Assembly: GCA_903878805.1 (NCBI GenBank)
Contig: CAIRJF010000033.1
Coordinates: 41,606 to 105,605 of the forward strand
Length of the DNA: 64,000 nucleotides
From: an uncultured Verrucomicrobia subdivision 3 bacterium
Lineage (GTDB): Bacteria; Verrucomicrobiota; Verrucomicrobiia; Limisphaerales; UBA11358
Direction: 5' to 3'
Below, in pieces: positions 9,059 to 17,197 of this stretch (position 1 is its first letter; each line of letters starts with the position of its first letter). Both the position numbers and the translations under genes were made by a program. The notes beneath the pieces are model-generated. The model searched no databases. It worked only from the letters and a program-made list of their open reading frames with translations, and was not told the origin of the DNA.

Positions 9059-9094
9059 TGCCGATTTACGATTGAAGATTTACGCGCTGAAGAA

Positions 9095-9649
9095 TCAGGC
9101 GGATGCTGCCGGTTTCTTCGCCACCACCACCGTGGCGGGGCGCAGTAAACGGTCTTTGAATTTGTAACCCTTGCGCAACTGTTGCAAAACGTGGCCTTCG
9201 GCGACATCGGTGGATTCCTGTTCGGAAACGGCTTCGTGAAAATTCGGGTCAAATAATTTCCCCGTCGCGTCGATTTCTTCCAGGCCGGTTTCGGTCAAAA
9301 TGCTTTTCAATTGCTGCTGAATCATCAGCACGCCCGCTTGCAGCGAATCGTTTTTTCCATCCTTCGTGCTTTGCGCGGCGGTGAGCGCCATCTCGAAATT
9401 GTCGAGCACGGGCAAAACTTTTGCGAGTAGCGAGAACGTGGCGTATTGACCCGCTTCAATTTTTTCGCGCGCGGCGCGCTTTTTGAAATTATCAAAATCC
9501 GCCGTGGTGCGCAGCAGGCGTTCCCAGTTTTCATCGGCCTTGGCAGCGCGCGCTTGCAACTCGGCAATCTGTTCCGGCGTCAGCGCGGGATTTTCAGCGA
9601 CAGGTATTTCAGTTTCGGTTTTGCTCATAGGCTTTTTACGTCCAAACAT
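9095..9649 (-). CDS. grpE: Nucleotide exchange factor GrpE
   Basis: Cytoplasmic exchange factor that releases ADP from DnaK. The 184-residue product has the usual N-terminal coiled-coil half with LLRTTADFDNFKKRAAREK, the four-helix region AKVLPVLDNFEMAL, and the beta-domain signature FDPNFHEAVSEQES through VLQQLRKGYKFKDRLLRPA. Translation could begin at ATG 9649 or at the internal ATG 9628 (MSKTETEI); I cannot decide between them. It is the first gene of the grpE-dnaJ-rsmE unit. Confidence 0.97.
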   Translation of the reverse strand: MFGRKKPMSKTETEIPVAENPALTPEQIAELQARAAKADENWERLLRTTADFDNFKKRAAREKIEAGQYATFSLLAKVLPVLDNFEMALTAAQSTKDGKNDSLQAGVLMIQQQLKSILTETGLEEIDATGKLFDPNFHEAVSEQESTDVAEGHVLQQLRKGYKFKDRLLRPATVVVAKKPAASA

Positions 9650-9809
9650 TCAGAAGCACAGCATAGCAGAGATGCGATGTTCGGGCAACGGGCAAGACGG
9701 CAAGATATGGCACAAATTCAAAATTGTGCGTGACTCTTTGCTTCCGTCATCTACCATCCTTTTCCAAATAAAGTTATATTGATTAGTTGCTCAATGCGGA
9801 CTGCAAGTA

Positions 9810-10595
9810 ATGTCGTCAAACCAGCGTATGGAAAACTATCTGAACCCCAAAACCTTGAACGGAACCTTGCGAGCTTTGAAGGTTTGCCTGACCTATCCCA
9901 AACTGCTTTTGCTTCGCCTGCGTTATGGGGTGATTGATTGCGAGTCTTACGCAATACTCATGCGATTGAGGAAGCAAGGCTATATCTTTGACCAAATCAT
10001 AGACGTGGGGGCGCATGCCGGTGAATTCGCTCTGGCAGCTTTGCTGGCTTTTCCCGAGTGCGAAAAAATTACATCATTTGAGCCCCAGCCGGATGTCGCC
10101 GAAAAGTGCAAAAATAAACTGCTGCCCTTTCCGGCGGCAAAAGTTGAACGGACGGCTCTGGGCAGTGAAGTTTGCAAAAAGACTTTTTACATATCCAGCT
10201 TCACCCCGGACAGCTCGTTTTTTAAAACTACGGAAGAACGGCTTGGCGATGACCGGCTAAAAGCCCTGGAAGTTCCGGTCAAACCGCTCGACGATTTCGG
10301 ATTTCATTCATCGGATGCCAAATGCACCTTGCTTAAATTGGATTGCCAAGGCTTTGAAATGGAGGTCCTGAAAGGTTCACAAAAGACTTTGAAAAATGTC
10401 GATGTAATCCTGGTTGAAATCCTGTTTGCGCCGGTCTATGCCGGTCAATGTTCTTTCCACCAAATTTACGACACCCTTATAAACATGGGTTTTTATTTTG
10501 GTGGCCCGTATTGCACGATGTTGGATCAGACCCTCCACGGAGTTCAGCAAATCGACGCAGTCTTTTTCAAACGTAAGCCCAATCAAACCCTTTAA
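9810..10595 (+). CDS. FkbM-family methyltransferase
   Basis: Probable SAM-dependent O-methyltransferase of the FkbM family, usually acting on sugars or glycans. The 261-residue product has the SAM-binding loop IIDVGAHAGEFALA at about residues 68-81, an acidic strand end FEPQPDVAEKC, and the family's LLKLDCQGFEMEVLKGSQ block at ~172-189. Near the end lies QQIDAVFFKR, typical of FkbM. ATG 9828 (MENYL) is an alternative start. It is a lone plus-strand gene between two minus-strand operons. Codon use is a little more AT-rich than its neighbours, which may indicate transfer. The substrate is unknown; the DUF2723 and GT2 genes nearby suggest surface glycan work. Confidence 0.85.
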   Translation: MSSNQRMENYLNPKTLNGTLRALKVCLTYPKLLLLRLRYGVIDCESYAILMRLRKQGYIFDQIIDVGAHAGEFALAALLAFPECEKITSFEPQPDVAEKCKNKLLPFPAAKVERTALGSEVCKKTFYISSFTPDSSFFKTTEERLGDDRLKALEVPVKPLDDFGFHSSDAKCTLLKLDCQGFEMEVLKGSQKTLKNVDVILVEILFAPVYAGQCSFHQIYDTLINMGFYFGGPYCTMLDQTLHGVQQIDAVFFKRKPNQTL

Positions 10596-10649
10596 AGGTC
10601 TGCATCGGGATTGAATTTAACCATCTGTCCAACCGAGCATTCTGGTGAA

Positions 10650-13600
10650 TTATGGCGAGCCGATGAGTTTTTGAAATTCCGGTAGGGCGCGGAGAGAGTT
10701 CAAATGTGCGTCGGCACGCGCCTGAGCCAGCAAGTCACGCGCGGCGGGATTGGTCTTGAGCCGAGCCGCGCTCAAGTCGAGCGCAACTTTGAGGTTGGTC
10801 AGCGCGGGCGCGGTCTGCCCGAGATACGCTTCCAGCGCGGCGAGGTCGTAATGCGGTTCCGGCTGGCCGGGCGCGAGCGCGGCGAGTTTTTCAAGCGCGC
10901 GCGTCAGCTTGGGCAGATTGTTCATTTGCGAATAATAGCCGGCGATGGCGCTGGCATCGGGATAAGTCAGGTTGGTGCTGGCGAGCGCCTGATCGAGCAA
11001 CTCCGTGGCGCGGTTGGTGTTCTGCATCTGAAAATAGGTGATGCCGAGCGTGATCAAAGTGCGCACGTCGTTGGGATTGGCGCGGACGGCATTTTCCATC
11101 TGCTCAATCTGGCCGACAGCCTTGCTGCGCTCCGCATTTTGATTCTTGTAATCCTGCAAATTTTTGATGAGTCCGGTGATCTGGTCGTTGTAAGGATCTA
11201 GCTTCTGGCAGGTCTGGGCGATGATAAGCGCGTCATCAAAACGTCCGAGCGGCAGCAGGAAATTGATGTAGCGATAGACGGCCTCCGGGCTGTAGGGGCA
11301 GAAAGCAAAAGCCTGTTTGAACGCATAATCCGCCTCACGAACAAGCGCGGCCTGGCTGGCGGCGGTTTTCTGACGGAATTCCGGCGGACATTGCGGACTC
11401 AAACGCCACGCATACATCCCGGCCTGGGAACTGCGCAACTTGGAGAAGGCTTTTTGCGCATCATCGTCGCGCACAAACTTGCGGTCGCCGGTGTAACCTT
11501 TGAAATTGTTGCGGACGTAGGTGCGCTCGGCGAAATCACAAATCTCCTTCACCGTGGTGTCGTAGGTGATCCAGTTGCCACATAGGCGCGGGGTGAAATC
11601 ATTCCAGTATTTGTGGTCGAGATTCATGATGTCCGACGTCATTTCATAAACCGGCTGGCGGTTGATTTTCATGATGTCGCTGAAGGGCGTTTCGTAGGGA
11701 TACATCCAGTCCAGCGGAAAACTTTCCTCGACGTAAAAATCATTCGTCGGGCAGTTGTCGAAAATGACCTTGCACAGCAGGCCGTTGATTTTCATGACGG
11801 CAACCTGGCCGGAAACTTGCACGCGGCCGTCTTGAATGTTCACGTCCTCGCCGGGAGCGAGTTGGTTGAGCTGCGCGCGGCGGCCGACGTCGTCGGTGTA
11901 ATCTTGAAAACATTTTTGCGAATCCGCCGGCGACGGGATGTAAATTTCGTTGTGCGGATAGACGCCTTCGGCTCGGCGGCGTTTTTCGACGTGAGCACCC
12001 CAGGCGGTAAACGGACGGTCGAGCACCTGATAAAGCGTCTGGTTGATCAGCGAGAAGATTCCCGAATCGGCATTGGCTGACCCAAAGCCGATGCCGAAAA
12101 TATATTTGGAAAGTTCGCTGAAAAACGGCGGGTCAATCTGCTTGGAGCGATTGTATTGGGCGCGGAGATAATCCAAATACGTTCCGTCGGCGAGCGCATT
12201 TTGCGTGATGAGATAGCAATCGCGGCGGTCAAATTTCTGGTCCTGCTCCGGCTGGCAGTGGGACGGGATGAAGCTCTCGCAGAAAATCATGTAGGTCGGG
12301 CAGAACCGTCCGGGATCTGTGCCGCCAAAGACTACCGAGTTGCGCGTGGCCTCGGGATAGATGAGCTTGGCGTTCGCCGGGTCTTTGAGCAGTTCGGCGC
12401 GCAACGTGTTATCATAGCTCAACTGGCCGGTTTTGGGATTCGTGAATGCCGGCGTGAACATATCATGGCCGAACCAATAGCCGAACCAGTGGTTGCGCTG
12501 CTCGCATTTATACCAATGCGAGAGGCCGGAGCAGATGGGCGTGATGGCAAAGAGCGCGAGCAAAATCAGGACCGGGCCGCGTTTGCGATAAACGAGCAGC
12601 GCGAGCAGGAAAATCACCGGCAGCGCGACGAGGATGAGTCCGGAGAAAATCGGCAGGCCATATTGATCTTTGTCAAAGGCCAGCGCAATGTGGTGCGGCA
12701 GTTGCGCCAGGCTGATATGCCCCGCAGGGCCGTAATAAAGTTTCGCCGCCGCGTCCCGCAAGCAGTAAATCGCCACGATGAAGGCCGCTACGCTGCCAAT
12801 GAAACACCAGCGCCGGATTTTCTCATAGTGGGTGGCGACATACGCCGCCAGCAACGTTGTGCCATAGCCAATCAAAATTGCAAACACACCATGTGAGGCG
12901 GTGAAGAAAACTTTGCATAAGTCTGCGGATGCGCGGTCAGGCGCCACGTTCGTAACGACGACCAGCAACAGGCTCAAGGATAAATAAACGGCGGTTATGC
13001 CCAGAATCCAAGCGCGTTCACGCTGGTGCATTTTCCTCAAGAATAATAATGGCAGCGCGCCAATTAATAGATAGACCCAGCCGAACGATTCAGAAAGTCC
13101 TTTGGCCACATACCAAAGATGCCAGACGAAACGCGCCGGATCTTGAAAGAGGTTGGTTCCTTCATCCACGCCGTATTGCCCACGGCTCAGCGCATGAAAA
13201 AATCCTTCCACCGTGCGCGGATAACCCCATTGCATCGGCGGATCGGTCATGCAGGAAACTGGTTCGTAAAGATAGACCAGCACGCCCACCGCCCACATCG
13301 CGGCCATCAGGAGAATGGATTTCCATTCCGTCAAAATTTTTCCCGTCTTTGTCCACAGCCAGCCGACCGACAAGATGGAGCCGATGCCGACGATGTGGAA
13401 AATGGTTTTCTCCGTGAAGGTCATCGCGTTCAAGGCCGGCACGTTGCCCTGCCCCATGAAATACAAAATGATCGCGTAAAGCAACGTGTTGGTGAGAAAT
13501 AAGTCGCGACCCAGCTTGAAGGAGATGAGCGCAATCAAAATTTCCACCGCCGGCGCACTCAATAATAGACTTTGGTGAATGGTCGCGCACCAGCCATAGA

Positions 13601-14258
13601 CCAGCATCGCCAGATACAGATAACGACGTTGGTGCGGCGCATACATCCAGCGCATCATGAGCGTCAGCATCACCAGCATCCACGGCACGCCGAACACCGA
13701 GATGCGGTTGATGACCACCGATTCCTTCCACATGAAACCGCCCGAGCCCAAAAGTGTTCCGGCAACGACGCCGGAAACCACGCAAATCAAATTTTCCCAG
13801 CGTCCGGGAATGGTTTTCAAATCCTCAATGCCCTCGATCAACATGCTGCTGCCGCGCGAAACCATCAGCGCCAACAAGCCGCAACCCATCGAAGCCGCGA
13901 ACGACTGGCCGACCTCCACGCGCCAAGCCACGTTGCCGATTGGCAGAATGAATGTCCAAAACCAGCTGTAAATCGCCCAGAATGGATAACCCGGCGGATG
14001 CGGAATGCCCGCGTAAAACGAACCGGTGCAAAGCTCGCCCGAGTCTTCCAATGTCACCTGCGGTGCGAGCGTGAACAGATAAACCGACCAGACTGACGCC
14101 ACCGTGATAATCATGGACAGCCAGTCAAACTTGCGGAACATCGGCGGCACAATTACCGGCGCGGCAGGCGCGGGTGCAGCGGGTTTGGAATCCTTTGCTT
14201 TGGCAGCCATATTTTTAGCTGCCGCATCTTTGGCGTTATTCGGTTTAGATTTTTCCAT
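10650..14258 (-). CDS. DUF2723 multi-pass membrane protein with C-terminal TPR region
   Basis: Large 1202-residue protein. After a Lys/Ala/Pro-rich cytoplasmic tail of ~40 residues come about a dozen membrane spans to residue ~600. The first luminal loop carries the DUF2723 signature LEDSGELCTGSFYAGIPHPP followed by GYPFWAIY. This loop is related to GT-C glycosyltransferases such as protein O-mannosyltransferases and TMEM260. A long soluble region follows, and the last ~250 residues contain TPR-like helices (for example FKQAFAFCPYSPEAVYRYIN, GITYFQMQNTNRATELLDQA). Transfer of sugar to exported proteins is the likely role, inferred from the family. It starts 8 bp after the small membrane protein at 14267 and so is the third gene of a sigma-factor operon. 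Confidence 0.85.
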   Translation of the reverse strand: MEKSKPNNAKDAAAKNMAAKAKDSKPAAPAPAAPVIVPPMFRKFDWLSMIITVASVWSVYLFTLAPQVTLEDSGELCTGSFYAGIPHPPGYPFWAIYSWFWTFILPIGNVAWRVEVGQSFAASMGCGLLALMVSRGSSMLIEGIEDLKTIPGRWENLICVVSGVVAGTLLGSGGFMWKESVVINRISVFGVPWMLVMLTLMMRWMYAPHQRRYLYLAMLVYGWCATIHQSLLLSAPAVEILIALISFKLGRDLFLTNTLLYAIILYFMGQGNVPALNAMTFTEKTIFHIVGIGSILSVGWLWTKTGKILTEWKSILLMAAMWAVGVLVYLYEPVSCMTDPPMQWGYPRTVEGFFHALSRGQYGVDEGTNLFQDPARFVWHLWYVAKGLSESFGWVYLLIGALPLLFLRKMHQRERAWILGITAVYLSLSLLLVVVTNVAPDRASADLCKVFFTASHGVFAILIGYGTTLLAAYVATHYEKIRRWCFIGSVAAFIVAIYCLRDAAAKLYYGPAGHISLAQLPHHIALAFDKDQYGLPIFSGLILVALPVIFLLALLVYRKRGPVLILLALFAITPICSGLSHWYKCEQRNHWFGYWFGHDMFTPAFTNPKTGQLSYDNTLRAELLKDPANAKLIYPEATRNSVVFGGTDPGRFCPTYMIFCESFIPSHCQPEQDQKFDRRDCYLITQNALADGTYLDYLRAQYNRSKQIDPPFFSELSKYIFGIGFGSANADSGIFSLINQTLYQVLDRPFTAWGAHVEKRRRAEGVYPHNEIYIPSPADSQKCFQDYTDDVGRRAQLNQLAPGEDVNIQDGRVQVSGQVAVMKINGLLCKVIFDNCPTNDFYVEESFPLDWMYPYETPFSDIMKINRQPVYEMTSDIMNLDHKYWNDFTPRLCGNWITYDTTVKEICDFAERTYVRNNFKGYTGDRKFVRDDDAQKAFSKLRSSQAGMYAWRLSPQCPPEFRQKTAASQAALVREADYAFKQAFAFCPYSPEAVYRYINFLLPLGRFDDALIIAQTCQKLDPYNDQITGLIKNLQDYKNQNAERSKAVGQIEQMENAVRANPNDVRTLITLGITYFQMQNTNRATELLDQALASTNLTYPDASAIAGYYSQMNNLPKLTRALEKLAALAPGQPEPHYDLAALEAYLGQTAPALTNLKVALDLSAARLKTNPAARDLLAQARADAHLNSLRALPEFQKLIGSP

Positions 14259-14266
14259 TGAAAGCG

Positions 14267-14635
14267 TTAGTTGCTGAAATTCGTTGTCGGCGTAAAACGG
14301 GTAATAGACCTGAAACCACCATAGTTTGTCGAATCAAAACTGACGCTGGCCAGATGGTTTTGTGCCGTCTGCGACTCGTCCGACGCATAGGCAAGGCAAC
14401 TTTGATTACTCAAAACCATTGCCATCATTGGCTTCGAACCGAGGCTGTCAGCGCTGCGGCTCAACGCCATTAATGTGAGTAGCGCACAAGCCATCGTTGG
14501 CGCGAGATAAGCCCAGCGCCACACCACCCTGGGCGTAGCCACTTCTGTGGCGAAAATCTTTTGTTTAAGCCCTGATGCCGGCCGGCGCGGACGCCAAGAA
14601 CGCAATTGCGTTTCCGTCATATTCAGTTCTTTCAT
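14267..14635 (-). CDS. Small single-pass membrane protein, putative anti-sigma factor
   Basis: The 122-residue product has a basic N-terminus, one hydrophobic segment (about residues 38-60, RWAYLAPTMACALLTLMALS) and a short Ser/Asn-rich tail. No zinc-binding anti-sigma motif is visible. It is called anti-sigma only because it overlaps the 3' end of the ECF sigma gene and precedes the DUF2723 gene by 8 bp. The first ATG overlaps the sigma gene by 71 bp; the internal ATG at 14620 (MTETQLRS) would shorten the overlap to 56 bp. Either start gives a strong overlap, consistent with translational coupling. Confidence 0.55.
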   Translation of the reverse strand: MKELNMTETQLRSWRPRRPASGLKQKIFATEVATPRVVWRWAYLAPTMACALLTLMALSRSADSLGSKPMMAMVLSNQSCLAYASDESQTAQNHLASVSFDSTNYGGFRSITRFTPTTNFSN

Positions 14636-15116
14636 AAATGACTCCTTCCAGTTTGTTTTTGATTTTTTGCAGCCCGTAGCGATAACGTCCTGCCGCCGTG
14701 TTCGGCGAAATTTCCAGTAGCCCGCCGATTTCCTCGAACGTGCAGCCGTGCCAGATTTTCAAAACAATGACCTCGCGTTGATCAACCGTCAGTTCCGCGA
14801 GACAACTCATTGCGGCGCGTTCGGCAGGCGTTTCGTCCACGGTTTTTTCAAACCAGCGCAGCGATTCCCACTCTCTCGCCAATCGTCGCCACAAAGTGCG
14901 GCGATAATTCAGCGCGCGATTACGGAAACTGCGCACGCAATAATGTTCAGGTTTCGCAGGCTGAAATTGCATTTGCGCCAGCGCCACGAACGTTTCCTGC
15001 AACACATCCTCCGCCTCGCCGTGACCAAGTCCGAGCGCGCGGCCATACAAAATCAATTCCGCCGCCTTCGCGTCGTAAAGCGGCTCGCACCAGTGAATTT
15101 CGCCATTGTCTGACAT
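14565..15116 (-). CDS. RNA polymerase ECF-type sigma factor
   Basis: This 183-residue sigma-70 family protein of the extracytoplasmic-function group has region 2 with AEDVLQETFVALAQMQ, SFRNRALNYRR and WRRLAREWES. Region 4 has LTVDQREVIVLKIWHGCTFE, EIGGLLEISPNTAAGRYRYG and LQKIKNKL, the helix-turn-helix that reads the -35 element. It is the first gene of an operon with a putative membrane anti-sigma and the DUF2723-TPR glycosyltransferase-like protein. The regulon may therefore include envelope glycosylation. It is divergent from the GT2 gene at 15206. Confidence 0.92.
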   Translation of the reverse strand: MSDNGEIHWCEPLYDAKAAELILYGRALGLGHGEAEDVLQETFVALAQMQFQPAKPEHYCVRSFRNRALNYRRTLWRRLAREWESLRWFEKTVDETPAERAAMSCLAELTVDQREVIVLKIWHGCTFEEIGGLLEISPNTAAGRYRYGLQKIKNKLEGVIYERTEYDGNAIAFLASAPAGIRA

Positions 15117-15205
15117 CGTTTCAATTCATAGACACCACTCCGGCGAAATTTGTATAAAAATTTTTCACTTCACCCGCGCCCACACTTCCGGCAGCATTCG
15201 CGCAA

Positions 15206-15952
15206 ATGTATAACGGCAAGAAAATCGTCGTCGTCATGCCCGCCTACAACGCGGCCAAAACCGTCACCCAAACCGTGGACGAAGTTCACCAGCAGGGCAT
15301 CGTGGATTTGATTATCCTCGTGGACGACCGCAGCCGTGACGACACCGTAAAGATTGCCTCCCAACTCCTTGGCGTCCGCGTTCACGTCCACGAGCAAAAC
15401 AAGGGCTACGGCGGCAATCAAAAAACCTGCTACCGCCTCGCGCTCGAAGCCGGTGCCGACATCGTCATCATGGTTCATCCCGATTATCAATACACGCCCA
15501 AGCTCATTCCCGCGCTCGCCTCGATGATCGCCAACGACATCCATCCCTGCATCCTCGCCAGCCGCATCCTTGGCGGCTACTCGCTGCAAGGCGGCATGCC
15601 GGGCTGGAAATACATCGCCAACCGCTTCCTCACCTTTGCGGAAAACATCATGATCGGCGCGAAACTTTCCGAATACCACACCGGCTACCGCGCGTTCTCC
15701 AAAGAACTGCTCCAGAAGATTGACCTCTCGCACAACTCCGATGACTTCGTGTTCGACAACCAGATGCTCGCGCAAATTTTCTGGCACGGCTTTACGATTG
15801 GCGAAGTCAGTTGCCCCACCAAATATTTTGACGACGCCTCCTCCATTAATTTCAAGCGCAGTTGCAAATATGGCTTCGGCTGCCTCGGCACCGGCCTGAA
15901 ATTCCGCCTCGCGAAAATGGGGCTGATTAAATCGAAACTGTTTCCGAAGTAA
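15206..15952 (+). CDS. Family 2 glycosyltransferase (polyprenyl-phosphate sugar transferase type)
   Basis: The 248-residue GT-A protein resembles dolichol/polyprenyl-phosphate mannosyl- or glucosyltransferases. It opens with KIVVVMPAYNAAKTVTQTV. The first acidic motif is in ILVDDRSRDDTVKIA, NKGYGGNQKTCYR follows, and the second, metal-binding motif is HPDYQY. The acceptor-side motif is EYHTGYRAFSKELL, followed by FDNQMLAQI. There is no C-terminal membrane anchor, so the enzyme is probably peripheral on the inner membrane. It could supply lipid-linked sugars to the divergent DUF2723 GT-C-like protein; this is inference from position. Confidence 0.88.
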   Translation: MYNGKKIVVVMPAYNAAKTVTQTVDEVHQQGIVDLIILVDDRSRDDTVKIASQLLGVRVHVHEQNKGYGGNQKTCYRLALEAGADIVIMVHPDYQYTPKLIPALASMIANDIHPCILASRILGGYSLQGGMPGWKYIANRFLTFAENIMIGAKLSEYHTGYRAFSKELLQKIDLSHNSDDFVFDNQMLAQIFWHGFTIGEVSCPTKYFDDASSINFKRSCKYGFGCLGTGLKFRLAKMGLIKSKLFPK

Positions 15953-15984
15953 ACGAACAGTTTACACTCTGCGCAGAAAAGAAA

Positions 15985-16338
15985 TTAACCTTTGCAGCCC
16001 ATTTTTAGTGGACGTTTTGGCTTTGAACTAAAAGGGCAACAATCTCTTGGTTGTATGCTTTTAGCATAGCTGACTGAGTATTTTTCCTTCGGGTTTGTGC
16101 ATCCAGTCAAACTGCTATTTCGTGGTAGTTTCGCAACAAGAGCTTTCTCATTTTCCGCAATTCCTGGTTCGAAAGAAGCATAACCACCTGCTTCATAAAT
16201 CTGGGGATTTCCTGCTGCGAAATCTCGTTCTGCTTGTTTCCGACCTGCATGTGGTGAAAGTTCACCGAATATTGGTGCAGAGCTGCAGGAGCATACCATT
16301 AAAATTCCAATGAAAAATATGTGACGTAATTTGTTCAT
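15985..16338 (-). CDS. Small putative lipoprotein, unknown function
   Basis: The 117-residue product has an N-terminal signal with a lipobox-like end (GILMVCSCSS, cysteine near residue 17). A charged middle, ERDFAAGNPQIYEAGGYAS, follows and the tail has four further cysteines. The coding sequence is clearly more AT-rich than its surroundings. Small lipoproteins with an AERD..G..Q..Y pattern are common in this phylum. No function can be assigned. The start has no strong ribosome-binding site. A shadow reading cannot be fully excluded, but no competing frame on this stretch looks better. Confidence 0.45.
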   Translation of the reverse strand: MNKLRHIFFIGILMVCSCSSAPIFGELSPHAGRKQAERDFAAGNPQIYEAGGYASFEPGIAENEKALVAKLPRNSSLTGCTNPKEKYSVSYAKSIQPRDCCPFSSKPKRPLKMGCKG

Positions 16339-16355
16339 GGATTACTTATTCGCGA

Positions 16356-17138
16356 CTAAATCATCGTCTCACTCACGCGTTGAATGCTCACGGCCTTGCC
16401 ACTCGCATCGTCAATGCGGATGAGCGCGCCGAGCAGACGCACGCGGTTGCGCGCCACTTCAAACCGTTGCGGCATTCCCGTCAGAAATTTTTTCAGCACC
16501 GGCTCGATTTCGCGACCCAGACAACCGTCCTGCGGCCCGGTAAAACCCGCGTCGCTCAAATACGCCGTGCCGTTGGGCAGAATCTGTTCGTCCGCCGTCT
16601 GCACATGCGTGTGCGTGCCCACCACCGCGCTCACGCGTCCGTCGAGAAATCTGCCAAACGCAATTTTTTCCGAAGTCGCCTCGCCGTGGAAATCCACAAA
16701 AATAATTTTCGTCTGTTCGCGCAAACGGTTCACCGCTTCGTCGGCGGTGGTGAACGGATTTTCCATCGGCGGCATGAACACGCGGCCTTGCACATTTATC
16801 ACGCCGATGGGCGGCAGGTTGCGCACTTGAAAAACATTCGCGCCGCGCCCCGGCACACCCGGCGGATAATTCAGCGGACGTAAAAATCGCGGCTCGCTGT
16901 AAAGCAGTTCGGAAACCGTTTTCTGATCCCACAAATGGTCGCCGCTGGTGATGACATCTACGCCCGCAGAAAAAAGTTCGCCCGCAATCTGCGGCGTGAT
17001 GCCGTTGCCGCCGGCGGAGTTCTCACCATTGGCGATGACGAAATCCAGCGCCTGCGAGTCGCGCAGGCGCGGCAAAATGGTTTCAACCGCTTTGCGTCCC
17101 GGTTCGCCCACGATGTCGCCGATGAAGAGAATTTTCAC
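16356..17138 (-). CDS. ymdB: YmdB-family metallophosphoesterase
   Basis: Predicted cytoplasmic calcineurin-like phosphoesterase of the YmdB/TIGR00282 family, known to hydrolyse 2',3'-cyclic nucleotides and to affect biofilm or motility programmes in Bacillus. The 260-residue product carries all metal-binding blocks in order: MKILFIGDIVGEPGRKAVE, ANGENSAGGNG, TSGDHLWDQK, VDFHGEATSEK and VVGTHTHVQTADEQILPNG. It lies 18 bp from the small lipoprotein gene and 59 bp from the P-ATPase gene, all on the same strand. Confidence 0.92.
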   Translation of the reverse strand: MKILFIGDIVGEPGRKAVETILPRLRDSQALDFVIANGENSAGGNGITPQIAGELFSAGVDVITSGDHLWDQKTVSELLYSEPRFLRPLNYPPGVPGRGANVFQVRNLPPIGVINVQGRVFMPPMENPFTTADEAVNRLREQTKIIFVDFHGEATSEKIAFGRFLDGRVSAVVGTHTHVQTADEQILPNGTAYLSDAGFTGPQDGCLGREIEPVLKKFLTGMPQRFEVARNRVRLLGALIRIDDASGKAVSIQRVSETMI

Positions 17139-17148
17139 GCAGAAATTT

Positions 17149-17182
17149 TAACCGCGAATAACGCGAAAGACACGAAAAGAAA
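17149..17182. repeat. Short dispersed repeat half-element
   Basis: AACCGCGAATAACGCGAAAG followed by ACACGAAAAG lies in the 59-bp gap between ymdB and the P-ATPase. The wording matches the class of short dispersed sequences seen as full palindromes elsewhere in the window (50425-50483, 55082-55141). Only one arm is present here. Confidence 0.45.
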
Positions 17183-17197
17183 ATTCCGCGCCGCGTG

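Noticed and set aside
9710..9729. GCACAA...TTGTGC inverted repeat upstream of grpE, possible heat-shock operator
   Set aside because: Only 6 bp per arm with an 8-nt spacer, and not CIRCE-like; too weak to list as a site.
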